A stretch of 64,000 nt of DNA from Tubulanus polymorphus. Its lineage: Eukaryota; Nemertea; Palaeonemertea; Tubulaniformes; Tubulanidae. A program made the position numbers and the translations under genes. Each line of letters opens with the position of its first letter. Position 1 is the first letter of the stretch. Shown here in pieces: positions 18,248 through 29,744 of the stretch. A model generated the notes under the pieces. It saw nothing but the letters and a program-made list of their open reading frames with translations. It ran no database searches and had not been told where the DNA came from. Location: contig NC_134035.1 of assembly GCF_964204645.1 (NCBI RefSeq), positions 12,691,951-12,755,950 on the forward strand. Direction: 5' to 3'.

Positions 18248-21200
18248 TCAACTTTTCTTGTTGTTGTTGCTCTTCCTGCGAGGCTGTAAGTTACTTCGCT
18301 TTGATTCTTTTTCATTCTGAAACGAAGCATCAAAATTTTCAAGCATCAAATCATCCTTTCATGAACTTACTAGAGGTGCGAAAAAAGAAAAACTATGTTA
18401 CTCACCTCTAACTTATTTTGTAAAGTTGGTAATATCTTTTTAAACCTAGGTACGAATTTCTGAACCGTTCTGGGATGAACCATCATTTCATTGACTACTT
18501 TGCCACCTTCTTTGAAAAGCCCTTTGAAGAATTTGACCTGAAGAAAGAGGATTTCTTACAACTTACAGCACAATTAGGTGGTACTCAAATCTACCCTGCG
18601 CATTCATGATCAGGCCACACTCTTTCATTGTAAGATTCAGTATATCAAATATAAAATAAAATCCCACAATTAGTGAAAAATAGAGACCAAAATGTTTCCT
18701 AGAGCTAGTGCTGTTTATTCGACGTTTCAACTATATCCTAATAGTCATCTTCAGGAATACTGTATTCCTTGAGCTAGTGTAGTTTATTCAACGTTTCGAC
18801 TATATCCTAATAGTCATCTTCAGGAATACTGTATTCCTTGAGCTAGTGTAGTTTATTCAACGTTTCGACTATATCCTAATAGTCATCTTCAGGAATACTG
18901 TATTCCTTGAGCTAGTGTAGTTTATTCAACGTTTCTACTATATCCTAATAGTCATCTTCAGGAATACTGTATTCCTTGAGCTAGTGTAGTTTATTCAACA
19001 TTTCGACTATATCCTAATAGTCATCTTCAGGAATACTGTAATTCTTGAGCTAGTGCAGTTTATTCAACGTTTCGACTATATCCTAATAGTCATCTTCAGG
19101 AATACTGTATTCCTCGAGCTAGTGTAGTTTATTCAACATTTCGACTATATCCTAATAGTCATCTTCAGGAATACTGTATTCCTCGAGCTAGTGTAGTTTA
19201 TTCAACATTTCGACTATATCCTAATAGTCATCTTCAGGAATAGTGTATTCCTTGAGCTAGTGTAGTTTATTCAACGTCTCGACTTTATCCTAATAGTCAT
19301 CTTCAGGAATACTGTATTCCTTGAGCTAGTGTAGTTTATTCAACGTTTCGACTTTATCCTAATAGTCATCTTCAGGAATACGCATTATTAGGACTACTAC
19401 CACTATTAGCATGTAGTGGAAACATGTTATAAACTACACTTGCTCAAGGAAACGTTTCAGAATCTACTTCTCATTCTTAGTGTAGGATTTCATATAACGG
19501 ATACAAAATACAACACGCCGTACTCATCAATGGTTTATTATACGAACTGCGCCGTACCTGTTTTTTCTCTAGTAACGTAATAGCGGTTCCTTGTTTACCG
19601 GCACGAGCAGCTCGTCCGACACGATGAGTATACGTCGTTAAATACTGAGGAGCTTCGTAAGAGACGACATATTTCACATTATCGATATCAATACCACGAG
19701 TCATTGCGTCAGAGCATACTAACCTACAAATACATATTCAATTACAATACAGTCTATACGGCTTTAATGAGCAAACTTGACATAAAATAATGCAAGTATC
19801 AGGAACCTGGATACTGAATTAAAACTATCAGAAGCCCAGGGGCCAGTTGCTCAAAAGTTGGTTAAAGATAACCAGTGGATAGATACCATAGTAACAATAA
19901 ACTCTTAATAATAATAAATTTTAATAATAATAAATTTATTTCCACAATAAAATTACAACATGTCATAAAGAGATATACAAATATGAAATGTTTTAATATA
20001 ATGCGGAGGAGATTAGATGAAGCCAATGAAGGCTTATAAAATCTCTAATCCCCTAGCATACACCGATTCACTCAACTCATACACACATGCAGTCATACAC
20101 CTTCACCCAACATGCACCCACACACGTAGTCACTCAGGCGGTCAATCACACTATCTTTCATTCACTCTTACAATCTGGTAATAGATTACAGATACAGACA
20201 GATTAATTACACATTCATTAGATACAATTTAAGTTTTCTTTTGAAAGTATCTATACACGACAGTTGTTTTAAACTTTTTGGCAAATTATTCCAGACAACA
20301 GGACCAGAAATTTTTACTGTGAATTGTGTTTTGTTAGTCCGAAATCTGGCAACACGAAAAGAATTCATATTTCTGGTTGAATACGAGTGTATATCAACAT
20401 TCTTTTTGAAATACCGATTAAAGGAATTTGGCAATTTTGAATTATTGAATTTGAACATAAATAGACTTAATTGAAATTTTGTGTTAATTTCTCTTAATTG
20501 TCACTATGTCAACTATCCACTGGTTAACTCTAAACAACTTTTGAGCAACTGGCCCCTGGACCCTTAACTCCTTCAGAAAATCTTCACCCTGGAGCCTGTG
20601 CCCCTACAGGCCTCTACAGCCCCTCAGACAATCTAAAGGATTTCACCCGAAACATCTATAACTGAAAATGAACTACAAACACCAGAAATTTTATCAGCAG
20701 ACTTTGAAAAGCTGATTGACCAAACTTCGCATGTGTTCAGTGCTTCACTTGAGACATTTATAACTGAAAATGAACTACAAACACATCACTTACACATCAA
20801 TTTTACCGGTTTTAAATTGCTGTAGAATTTTCGCTCGTTTATGTCGTAGATCTGAAGTGAATTCGTGTATGTTCAGATCGTCGCTGCAGAGTTGTAGAGT
20901 CAGCGATAATCGATGAACCGTATCTCGAGAATTCGAGAATATCAACATCGGGGTGAAGTGTAACGTGTGAAGCAGATGTAGAATCACTATCGGTTTCATG
21001 TCAACCTTACAGTCTATATAATACTCCTAAAATACACACATAAACCCTGAACTTAATATCAAATAAACAGTTGTACAGCAAGACCCGGTTTTACAGTTGT
21101 GAGTTCGAGTTAACTCTGATTTTAAGTTATTTCTTTTCCAATGTTAACTTCAAGAGTAAAATCTTAACTCAGAACTGTGGAACTGGACCCTGATATCATA

Positions 21201-24200
21201 TCATGTAGCCTGTATCCTGCACTGTCTCCGGCTGCCTGTAACCTGCACTGTCCCCAGCCACCTGTAACCTGCACCCCCCTTCAGACATATTCAAACTGCA
21301 CTAGAGACATTATGAATTGAAAATGACCACCAGAAATGAGACATTTTCAAAGAAGTGGTAAATCAGAACTTCAGATTGATACTAGTATTAATTGGAGCAA
21401 CTAAAGTGATGACTTCACACTGGACCTGACTGTAGATTGGAAATGAAATCCCCCCAGTATCTGGTGAGTACGGATGGTACCTTTAATCCGACGGGCGTCG
21501 TATACTTTCCGACGTAGTTAGATTCAGTTTTGTTTTCGTCGACGACGACCGATGTGAACAAACGCGGCATGAATAAGTTGAGCTGTTGCAGTTTTTCAGG
21601 ATTGTGAGACAACGTGGCGGAGAACAACAACTTCTGAACCTAGAAAAATAAAAAAGGGTTGAAACTCGAGATAAGCGTGCTTGGTGCGTATATAACCAGT
21701 ACTGTATTTGCTGCTAAACTAGTATTGGAATGTGTGGAAATTCGAACAATAGAACTTACAGGGATGACTCTATTACTACAACTGAAAAGTGAAAGATGAG
21801 AAAAGCAGTTTACAACGAAGTTGAAATAGGCCTCAATTATGTACGTAGGTTAAGGTGATATGTATCTTACTTGGCAGCTGTAATCGGTTGATGGAAAGGA
21901 TTATGTTTTTTGTCATAACCGAGTTGTTTAAGCATCAAATCCTCGAGAATTTGTAACCAATCTTGATTTGTGTAGTCCATCATTCGATCGGCTTCATCTA
22001 TAACCTGAAAGACAGAGAGGAGTGAGAGACAGGGAGACAGAGAGAGAGAGAGAGAGAGGGGATGGGAGTGAGAGACAGGAAGACAGAGAGAGAGAGAGAA
22101 GTGAGAGATAGGGAGACAGAGAGAGAGAGAGAGGGGATGGGAGTCAGAGACAGAGAGAGTGAGAGAGGAGTGAGAGACAGAGAGACAGAGAGAGAGAGAG
22201 GGGATGGGAGTGAGAGACAGAGAGACAGAGAGAGAGAGAGGGGATGGGAGTGAGAGACAGAGAGACAGAGAGAGAGAGAGAGAGGAGTGAGAGACAGAGA
22301 GACAGAGAGAGCCAGATAGAGAGGAGTCAGAGACAGGGAGATAGAGAGAAGGGATGGGAGTGAGAGACAGGAAGACACAGAGAGAGAGAGAAGTGAGAGA
22401 CAGGGAGACAGAGAGAGAGAGAGAGGGGATGGGAGTCAGAGACAGAGAGAGTGAGAGAGGAGTGAGAGACAGAGAGACAGAGAGAGAGAGAGGGGATGGG
22501 AGTGAGAGACAGGGAGACAGAGAGGAGTCAGAGACAGGGAGATATAGAGAGTAGATAGAGGACAAGGATTTTACATAGGATGATAAAATGAAGGCTAGAG
22601 AAAAGGGTTTAACAGTCGTACAGGGTAGAACATTGAAATCATATTGAAATTACCAGATATCTGAGATATGAAACATTAAATCCTTCGGTGTTTAACATAT
22701 GATCTACGAGTCTCCCAGCCGTCGTTACTAGAATATCGGCTAAACTTTCATTCGTTCTACAATATAGAATAGCAACAAATATTTAAAATTCGAAAAGTGT
22801 CAGGAATTTGATGAAAAAAAGCTACCAGAACTCACCGGGAATGTATAATATTCCGCTGTTCAGCTATCAAACTCTTATTAGCACCACCAATTAGGCAAAC
22901 CTAGGAATTACAATAAATCATTCCTACAAATACAAAACTTGTGATTGTTTGATTGCGAGAAATAGTAATCAATGAACTGTGAGCTTACCTTTAACTTAGT
23001 ATCAGCAGTATACGTCATGAATACTTGATAAACTTGTCTCGCTAATTCTTGCACGGGTAAAACGACTAATGCTCGTAAACGACAGGCGACCCTCGTCTTT
23101 AAAGCCTTAAACATAGAATAAATAATACAGTTAACCTCGCCAACTCTGACTATAGCGCCAACTCTTGACTTTTGACTAACTCAAAAACGAAATCATTTTC
23201 TGAATTCCTAACATATTTTGCTATGGGATCATTCATTTATTACGTACGCATTAGGGGAGGGGGGAGGGGTCAGTGCAATTGCGTACTGTAATGCTTAATA
23301 ACAAGAGAAATCCCACAATAAGTTCAGCCAAAACGAGAAACTTGAATAGAAGAGTTATATATATTTGCGCAACGTTTCGGCTAAAGACTATTAGCCATCA
23401 TCAGGCGTACTGAGTACAGGAGAATATTACAAGATATTTATACAAGACCAAAACAATAGAAGCAGAGTGAGTGATTAAAATATTGAAAGGGGAATAGATT
23501 AAAGTAATGACATAACAACTAGAAAACAATGCTAAAGTAAGCAAGGCAAACTAGGGGCAATGTAGATTAAAGTAATTAATAAACAAAGACACAAGCTAAA
23601 GTGATTAAAACGGGAGGACAAGCTAAGGGGTAATCAAATAAAACAAAGAGAAGGAACATGAAAGGCGATAATCAGTGAGTGAGTTGTAATGCTTAATGTA
23701 TATGCAAAAATGGCTGATCCTGTGTACATGGGGGAGGGGGGTTGAAAAATTCAAATTTTATGCGTACGTAATAAATGAATGATCCCTATCCGTAACTAAG
23801 TTTGTTAGGTTTTAGTTTAGAGATAGGTGAGGTCTACTATACTACAGCCTGCAATCTCACAGATTCCTGAATGAACCAGTGTCTCAGAAAGCATGTTATC
23901 TGAAGCTTGACCCAATCAGTACATCAGCACTACAGCTTAATGCAGCTCACTGTAGACTATCATAAAACCGTTAACTCACTGCAATTTTCAAATCATCTCA
24001 GCAGCACTTAACAATTAATAATAATCAGCAGCAAGAAAAGTTCAACAAAGATCTGAGTGATTTACCTGAACGATAGGTAAAACAAACGCCAGTGTTTTTC
24101 CGCTACCAGTCGGCGATGAACAGCAAATATCATGCGGACGGTATCCGGCTAAACCGGAGTAAAAGGTCGGTCGAATCGATTTCATTATTTCCGGAATTAT

Positions 24201-26608
24201 TTGATTTTGAACTGAAAGAAGAATTAGTGAAAATTCAGATGACGCAATATTCAACCGGAGTTTCGTAAAGACGAACTGGACCAGATTCTACAGTTCTTTA
24301 ATAATACGTTCCCTGCCGATTACAATTACACTTTGTCACCAGAATTTATTTGTAGCTGATTCTTCCTATTTACAGTTAGATATTTGCACTATGACACATG
24401 GGAATGACACGGTTCCTGATTGGTTGGCAATGTAAACAAACTCAGCTTCATTCTCAATGCTAGGTGGTCGATTTTGAGCAAAGGCCGACTGTGTAATAGC
24501 TCCAGTGCCGACTCATAGTAGCGGCAAAACTACCAGTATTCATGGTGAAAATTGGGGCAGCAGCAAACGTGTTAAATTCATTTTCACTTGTTCAACAGTA
24601 GAACCGGGTCGTGTTGAAAAATAATCATATTTACCGGGGAATAAATGCGTTATTCCGTGTTTTTTCAACGTATCTTTCATTTCCTGAGTTAAGCTGGAAT
24701 CGGCGTCATCAAGAGCGACTTTACACGAACTGATATCGCGGTCGATGATTTTAGGAGTCGACAACCAGTGAGGCAAAATACGCGCAACCTTCAAATCAAA
24801 TACATCAAGCAATTAATTAGGACAAATATCACTCGCCAGGGTCCAGTTTCAGTTTAAGTTTCAATTGTCGTAGATATTGAAATTATGAAGCAATTAATAT
24901 AAGGCTAAAGCGATGAAACAGAAGGTTTGAATTAACTCTTTCTCTTGAAACTGGAGCCAGTTCCACGGTTTTGAATTGGATCGCTCAAGACAGTGTCCCT
25001 CGAGAATACAAACGTAACACAAATACTGATGATGAGAAAGAAACTACGACAGAATTTAACTTGGGTTTCGAATTCAATTTCTAGTCAGCTTCACCTGTCG
25101 GACCAAACGGTGTAGTACCGTACAAAGCTAATAAGATAAAACCCACTATCTACAGACCTGACGATGATCTCTAGAGTGAGATCGAAACGTCGTGTATTCT
25201 ATATTCTAGATTGAATAAATAATTTCGTGTTTTTAAATTCTTTTAATCTGTAGATAGTGGGTTTCTATCTTATTATCCGTTCACCACGTTTGAGTGTGGT
25301 TATCATTCTAAGCTGTTTATAATCACTATTTACCTCTGGTTTGACCTCCTCTTCTAAACTACCGATAACCGTGTAGCCTCCTATTTCATTCGTTCCCGCG
25401 CTATTCTCCTCAGCTCCCGCTCGTTCCTCCTTGGCTCCTGTAGAGGATGACGTTTCATCCTCAGCGGTCTCGTATTCCGAATCATTCTCTTCCTCATCGT
25501 CATCAATCGAAGATTTCTGCGGAGTGTGAAAACTTTCGTTTCCCGACTCGTAGATTTTCTCATCCTCGAGTTCGAGCTGTTTTTCTATTTTTGTTAAAGG
25601 TGTTTTTAGAAGTTTCGACGAAGCGAGTTTTTTCTTCTTCGACGTCTTTTTCTTCTGTGAATTTAGATCTCCAGTTTTAGACTTTTTCTTCACCGGAGTT
25701 TCTGTGATATCGTCATTATTTTTCTCTCCAACTACGGTTGAATCTAACTGATTATTTTCTTGCTGTTCTATTCGAGCGAGTTTACGTTTTTTCGCTCGTT
25801 CATTCAGTTTCTCTAAAATTGATTTCGCTTTATCCGGAGTCACCGATGTCTGTTCTTCAATTCCACCGTATCTGAAGTATACAAAATACCGTCTAACATC
25901 AAACAGTGTCAGGTATATCTCTGAACACAACCAGCAGGGGTTCATAAATCACAGCACTCAGACCTTGATCTATCTCAGTTTGTTTCCCAAGACTATCCCT
26001 GATGACGTGGAGCTACTGCAGTTTAGTTGTCAGTAATGATGCACCTAAGATATCCATAACAATTTAATCAATAGGCTAACTAGCGCCACATGGAATCGAA
26101 ATGCATCTTAAACTGGTCGGCAGATAAGACAGGTGCACTAATAGTCTGAATACCAGTCGTTGTTACGGTTCCCTCTAACAACAGTTGTTTGTGGAACGAC
26201 GGCTAGGTAGGCTTAGACTCGTCAGTAACCTGACTGTGGTTTAGTTTCACGATCGGATATTTTCACAAACCACATTGTTGGTATAAGCTCATCCGATTAT
26301 AAAAAGCTTACCACCAACGATTAGGTAACTAACTAGGCTTAGACTAGAGTAGTACAGTAACAATTTAGTCAATGATGGTGAGTGTGGAGCAGTGATAGGC
26401 GCTGCCTGGTGTAGTAACCTGGCATAAAATCTACTCTTTCGTTGATTGGTCTTCCTTTTTTGCCGGCATTTCTTCTTCGACGTCTTCTGACTTCTTCGAC
26501 ACCGACCGACCGTCACTTGTAAAAAAAGTCAGCATACTTCGAGAAACCGCACGTATTTCAGTTGTACAACTTATTTCATTTATCATCTTACCTCGTTACA
26601 GGGAACAT
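18248..26608 (-). CDS. DDX51: ATP-dependent RNA helicase DDX51 (Dbp6-type)
   Basis: DEAD-box helicase of nucleolar 60S ribosome biogenesis. Fourteen exons on the minus strand: 26592-26608, 25334-25871, 24635-24788, 24066-24211, 22989-23105, 22836-22900, 22654-22756, 21871-22004, 21760-21781, 21481-21639, 20794-21026, 19558-19723, 18406-18537 and 18248-18316. Total 2055 nt, 684 residues (human about 666), all phases agreeing. The start MFPVTRYGG parallels the short vertebrate N-terminus. Residues ~20-185 are Lys/Glu-rich and disordered. Motifs: I SPTGSGKT (~269-276), ALVVLPVQELA, Ib as TAGR instead of TPGR, II DEAD (383-386), III SAT in LLFSATL, LIFSNSRDT, TRGID in place of ARGID, VI HRVGRAARAGKQG. 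The acceptors of exons 24788 and 23105 have weak pyrimidine tracts. The introns hold most of the local repeats. Confidence 0.96.
18690..19385. repeat. 69-bp minisatellite in a DDX51 intron, about 10 copies
   Basis: Unit contains GAGCTAGTGTAGTTTATTC, then CAACGTTTCGACTATATCC and TAATAGTCATCTTCAGGAAT. Spacing of successive units is exactly 69 bp (e.g. 18781 and 18850). The array is preceded by AATCCCACAAT...AAAATG at 18661-18695, as is the second array at 63300-64000. Each unit can fold: GACTAT/ATAGTC around TAGGAT, and GGAATAC/GTATTCC. Confidence 0.9.
19837..20559. mobile_element. Family 1 inverted-repeat element containing a truncated LINE
   Basis: Ends CAGGGGCCAGTTGCTCAAAA and the matching inverted TTTTGAGCAACTGGCCCCTG enclose ~720 bp in a DDX51 intron. 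Inside, about 19905-20475 read on the minus strand gives the C-terminus of a non-LTR reverse transcriptase: ...GPVVWNNLPKSLKQLS...FKRKLKLYLMN then stop, a common end of LINE ORF2. It is followed by a (TTA)n-type tail (19910-19935). The LINE is 5'-truncated and dead, and appears to have inserted into the MITE. Confidence 0.75.
21082..21192. repeat. Family 2 MITE-like inverted repeat
   Basis: About 110 bp; left end ACAGTTGTGAGTTCGAGTTA and right end TCAGAACTGTGGAACTGG are imperfect reverse complements. Lies in the DDX51 intron between exons 21481-21639 and 20794-21026. Confidence 0.65.
21760..21781 (-). other. DDX51: 22-nt microexon of DDX51
   Basis: Between TTTTCAG (acceptor) and GTAAGT (donor) lie 22 nt. 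They supply the base that completes a split Asn codon and then CSNRVIP. Without them the flanking exons (21871-22004 ending in phase 2 and 21481-21639 starting in phase 0) do not join in frame. With them the protein reads TAANCSNRVIPVQKLLFSAT, parallel to the human TAASTCC...QKLLFSAT stretch. Confidence 0.85.
22014..22565. repeat. Long GA/TC microsatellite
   Basis: About 550 bp of (GAGA)n broken by GTGAGAGACAGGGAGACAG and GGGATGGGAGT, giving irregular 30-40 bp super-repeats, including two ~180-bp near-identical segments. It begins right next to the acceptor of the DDX51 DEAD-motif exon (22004), so on the minus strand it forms a very long polypyrimidine tract. Confidence 0.9.
23225..23786. mobile_element. 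Family 5 MITE with a second repeat nested inside
   Basis: Terminal inverted repeats GGGATCATTCATTTATTACG and CGTAATAAATGAATGATCCC. Interior ends carry GTAATGCTTAA twice, at ~23288 and ~23688, flanking a nested repeat at about 23300-23680. The nested part starts GAGAAATCCCACAATAAG and has GCAACGTTTCGGCTAAAG...TTAGCCATCATCAGG, related to the 69-bp minisatellite unit. An uninterrupted relative of the outer element lies at 48264-48408. Confidence 0.75.
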
Positions 26609-27765
26609 TGTGGCAGTTTGTCCACGATCTCTCGTTCAGTGATTATCTATTTCTATTTCTTCATTTAAGAAAGGAATACATGTGTTGATTTAAACAAAAT
26701 CAATTCAATTCAACAAACCGGATGTCTCCACGACACTTTGAATTAAATTTCCACTTCAATTCAAAATTTATTGCATCCGTATATATATTGCATCAAAACC
26801 GTCAATACTGATTAAAACCGTCTGATACCGACCAAAAAGCCGTCTAATACCGACCAAAAGTAAAATTAGTACCGACCAAAATTGAACCATTAAAAGTAAA
26901 TCATGATACCGACCAAAATTAACATTATTGCCGACCAAAACCAACCAAGTAAAATGAGAGTAAATTCGGTCCAATGATGACTAAAACTCGCGGTTTTTAG
27001 CCTTGTTATTATTTGAAATCTTTCACTATTGAAAACTGTCTGGTAACTTGACTTTCACTCGCTGGGCGAAGCAGAGACTACTATATTTTAAATTTTTGTT
27101 TTGAATAACAGACTAGCGGGAGAGTTCTATCTTGTCAAATCAGATTCGATTTTCCTAATCATAATTTGCTAGTTCACGTGTAGTCCAAATAAAGAGCACT
27201 GACTTGAATCTGACGCCTGTTCCACAAACGACTGACAAATACTGTCCCACTTTTAAAAATATTATTTCCTATGAATGAGTTTCAGGTTTCTCTTTCAGTT
27301 TTGACATTCATATCAGTTTTTCGAAACAAATTTGCGAGTCTAATCTTCAAATCGTATTAAATCACCCGGCCTTCGGCGGGATTTGATGATTTGACAAATC
27401 GATTTCGAATTTGAAGATGCCGTGATGAATTCAAAAATTAGACCATATCAAATTTGATTATGACAAGATAAAAACGATTTTACTCAAATTTAGAGAGAAT
27501 CCCACAATGATAATAAAAAGTCCGAAAAATGGGGCTACTAAAGTCCATTTTCGGACTTTTTATTATCATTGTGGGATTCTCTCTACATCGCGTCAACACG
27601 GATATAGTGTTCTATACCAATCGTGATCAAATTTGATTTGATAAAATTTGCCTTCCTCAACTTTCAGCCCGATCGGCGAAGGAAACTTCGTGTGCTCCGG
27701 CGGCGTCGATCGGGTCTGAAAAAGTCTGGACTCCAGCCGGCGTTCGTGTTTATTATTTGAGGACT

Positions 27766-27855
<90 letters not shown>

Positions 27856-28067
27856 TTTTATTTCCACAAGAAATTGTAACAAATTTTATATTTATAAAGG
27901 ATGTAACCTTTTAAATCGAACTCGGTTTCAAGCTTTTGCCCAGGTTAGGACCCCAGACGAACGATCGACTGATGCTCGAAGACTGTAGCCTACCGACCGG
28001 AGCCGACTGACTGGAGCCGACCGCAACAGACTGAAAAAAACCAGGCGGCGCTAAATTCGAGAGTCGA
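26609..28067. other. Intergenic repeats upstream of DDX51, including a snapback and a LINE tail
   Basis: No gene seen. 26780-26950 has a degenerate tandem of TACCGACCAAAA. 27492-27584 is an almost perfect inverted repeat (separate entry). 27763-27855 is about 90 bp of (ATA)n followed by TTTTATTTCCACAAGAAATT, the same junction as at 19915-19950, so it is probably the (TTA)n tail of a severely truncated minus-strand LINE. Confidence 0.6.
27492..27584. repeat. Near-perfect 40-bp inverted repeat (snapback)
   Basis: Arms 27492-27532 and 27545-27584 begin AGAGAGAATCCCACAATGAT and end with its exact reverse complement. The arms match over 40 bases with one extra A, around a ~12-nt loop. The arm start GAGAATCCCACAATG...AAAGTCCGAAAA also precedes the minisatellite at 63270-63300. 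Confidence 0.9.
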
Positions 28068-28690
28068 GAATCAAGTAATTTACTTTATATGGCCTTAAAA
28101 TTCCACGGAATGGTTCGGCTGGCTACTGGCGCGTATTCAAGTAACAATTGCGGTTTTTCAGAGTTGTTGATATCATTTATACGCCCTATTGAATACGTCA
28201 CCGGCTGACCACAGTATGTATTAAGCATAGGAAACCATTCATTCACCTCGGCTATCTCACACTGTGAACATGCTTCCGTGGATTCTCCTGGCGATCATGA
28301 TCCTGGCGATCTTCGCTGCGCTCCTGTTCCTGCTTCCTGAGGAACGACGTCTTTATGTTTTATGTGTTACTGTTCGTCTCCGTACTGTCCTGTACTGTTC
28401 TGTGTTAATTAATCCGTTCTATTTTTCAGCATTTAATCCATTCTTTATTTCAGGGCCGATTTCTCTCTCGATTTTTAATATTTTATGGAACAAAACTAAT
28501 ATCCGAAAGCGTCGGCTCTCCTTTGCCGGTCACGTGTCAAGAATGGCAGGTAAGAGTCGGCCAGGAAATGATGTCCCTACGTGCCCTCACACAGGGAACG
28601 CAAACTAGGACGACAATGCCTCACATCATTATCTGCCTACAGTGTGTACTGAGTGACATCAATGACTGTCAGATCTAGAGCTTAGAATTA
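28068..28690 (+). mobile_element. Dispersed repeat R1 with retroelement-like open frame
   Basis: About 620 bp shared with an inverted copy at 45870-46510; part also at 45240-45460. Bases 28264-28608 are open: a hydrophobic start (NMLPWILLAI...LLFLLPEERRLYVLCVTV), then RKRRLSFAGHVSRM, which resembles the extreme C-terminus of many LINE polyproteins. The frame is retained in both copies with substitutions. Assignment to a LINE is tentative. Confidence 0.55.
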
Positions 28691-28753
28691 AGGCACTAGA
28701 CCATCTGCATGGCGCATATATGGGCCTGATCCAAATCTGCACAAGAAGCATTT

Positions 28754-29010
28754 CAGGGTCCGATCTAAGGAATGAAAGCCACTTGCCCGGGGCAAGCATA
28801 TCTGAAATTTCGCTTGCCCCCCTCCAAAAGCTACTTGCCCTTCACAGGCATTCCGATTGGTGGCACTATCATCCGTTGTATCGAGTGGGAAAAAAGCTTT
28901 GTGACATAAAATTGCACTAGCCCGGGGGACAAATGATAATGATAACCTACTTGCCCTGATGAGAATATACTTGTCCCGGGCAATCGGACAAGTACTAAGA
29001 TCAGACCCTG
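28754..29010 (+). mobile_element. Family 4 MITE
   Basis: About 257 bp with inverted ends CAGGGTCCGATCTAAGG and CTAAGATCAGACCCTG and inner repeats GCCCGGGGCAAG / CTTGTCCCGGGC. Same family as 36179-36429, 39175-39425 and 47861-48115. No coding capacity. Confidence 0.8.
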
Positions 29011-29744
29011 CATTTCAAATATCGAAAAAGTCATAATTGTAGATATCTCAGCAATCAGTTGTTTGTAATTTACTTAGCTATATTCAAATGGATAGTTGAA
29101 CAATATCTATATGATGATACTCCATGTATCTTAATTGAAAAACCTTCAAAATTCTTTGCATTAAACGTAACAATGTGAAGAAAATAACGTTGATAATGTT
29201 TGAAAATCTCGGGCAAAGTTGGAAAAACTCTTATCTTGATAAATAAAGATTGATTAGCTTAATGTCAAGCTTTACAGAGTGAATCTGTAGGTTTTATGTC
29301 TAGTTTTAATGCTTGAATACAGTTCTGAGTTCACCCATTTGTAGAAATTACATGATACAAAATTTCGGTTTTCCTGTTCAAACAATGTTAATGAAATGAA
29401 ATTAGAGATTGAAATTGAAATTGTTTTATGTCCAGTTTAATGTTTACATTTTGGAGATATGTTATGCAGTTTTTTTTGTATAAACAGAATATCCTAAATC
29501 TCACATTGTCATTTGAATAGTTGATATGATTTGAATGCTTCATATTTCATGAAATAGCCAAGTGTCACTTATGCCCATGCCCGGCGAGTGACTTCATGAA
29601 TTGTCAAATTAATAGTCTTAGACATTCAGACATTCGGGATCATGAAAAATTGATGTAAGGCCTAACGTAGATAGGCGGCGAACTGGGTCAACTTTAAAGA
29701 GTCAAAATGTTAATCAAATTGATTACTTAAAATCTTACGCTTTC

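Noticed and set aside
18690-19385. Functional hammerhead ribozyme in the 69-bp repeat
   Set aside because: The catalytic-core order is suggestive but no GUH site with a closing stem III was found, so it is kept only as a possible relic.
18690-19385. CRISPR-like array
   Set aside because: Direct 69-bp units without distinct spacers in an animal intron; an ordinary minisatellite.
21867-22565. 232-codon Ser/Leu-rich minus-strand frame
   Set aside because: Only its last ~45 codons (from VIDEADRMMD) are DDX51; the rest is translated TC microsatellite in the intron.
27664-27882. Poly-Tyr frame
   Set aside because: Translation of an (ATA)n tract at a LINE tail.
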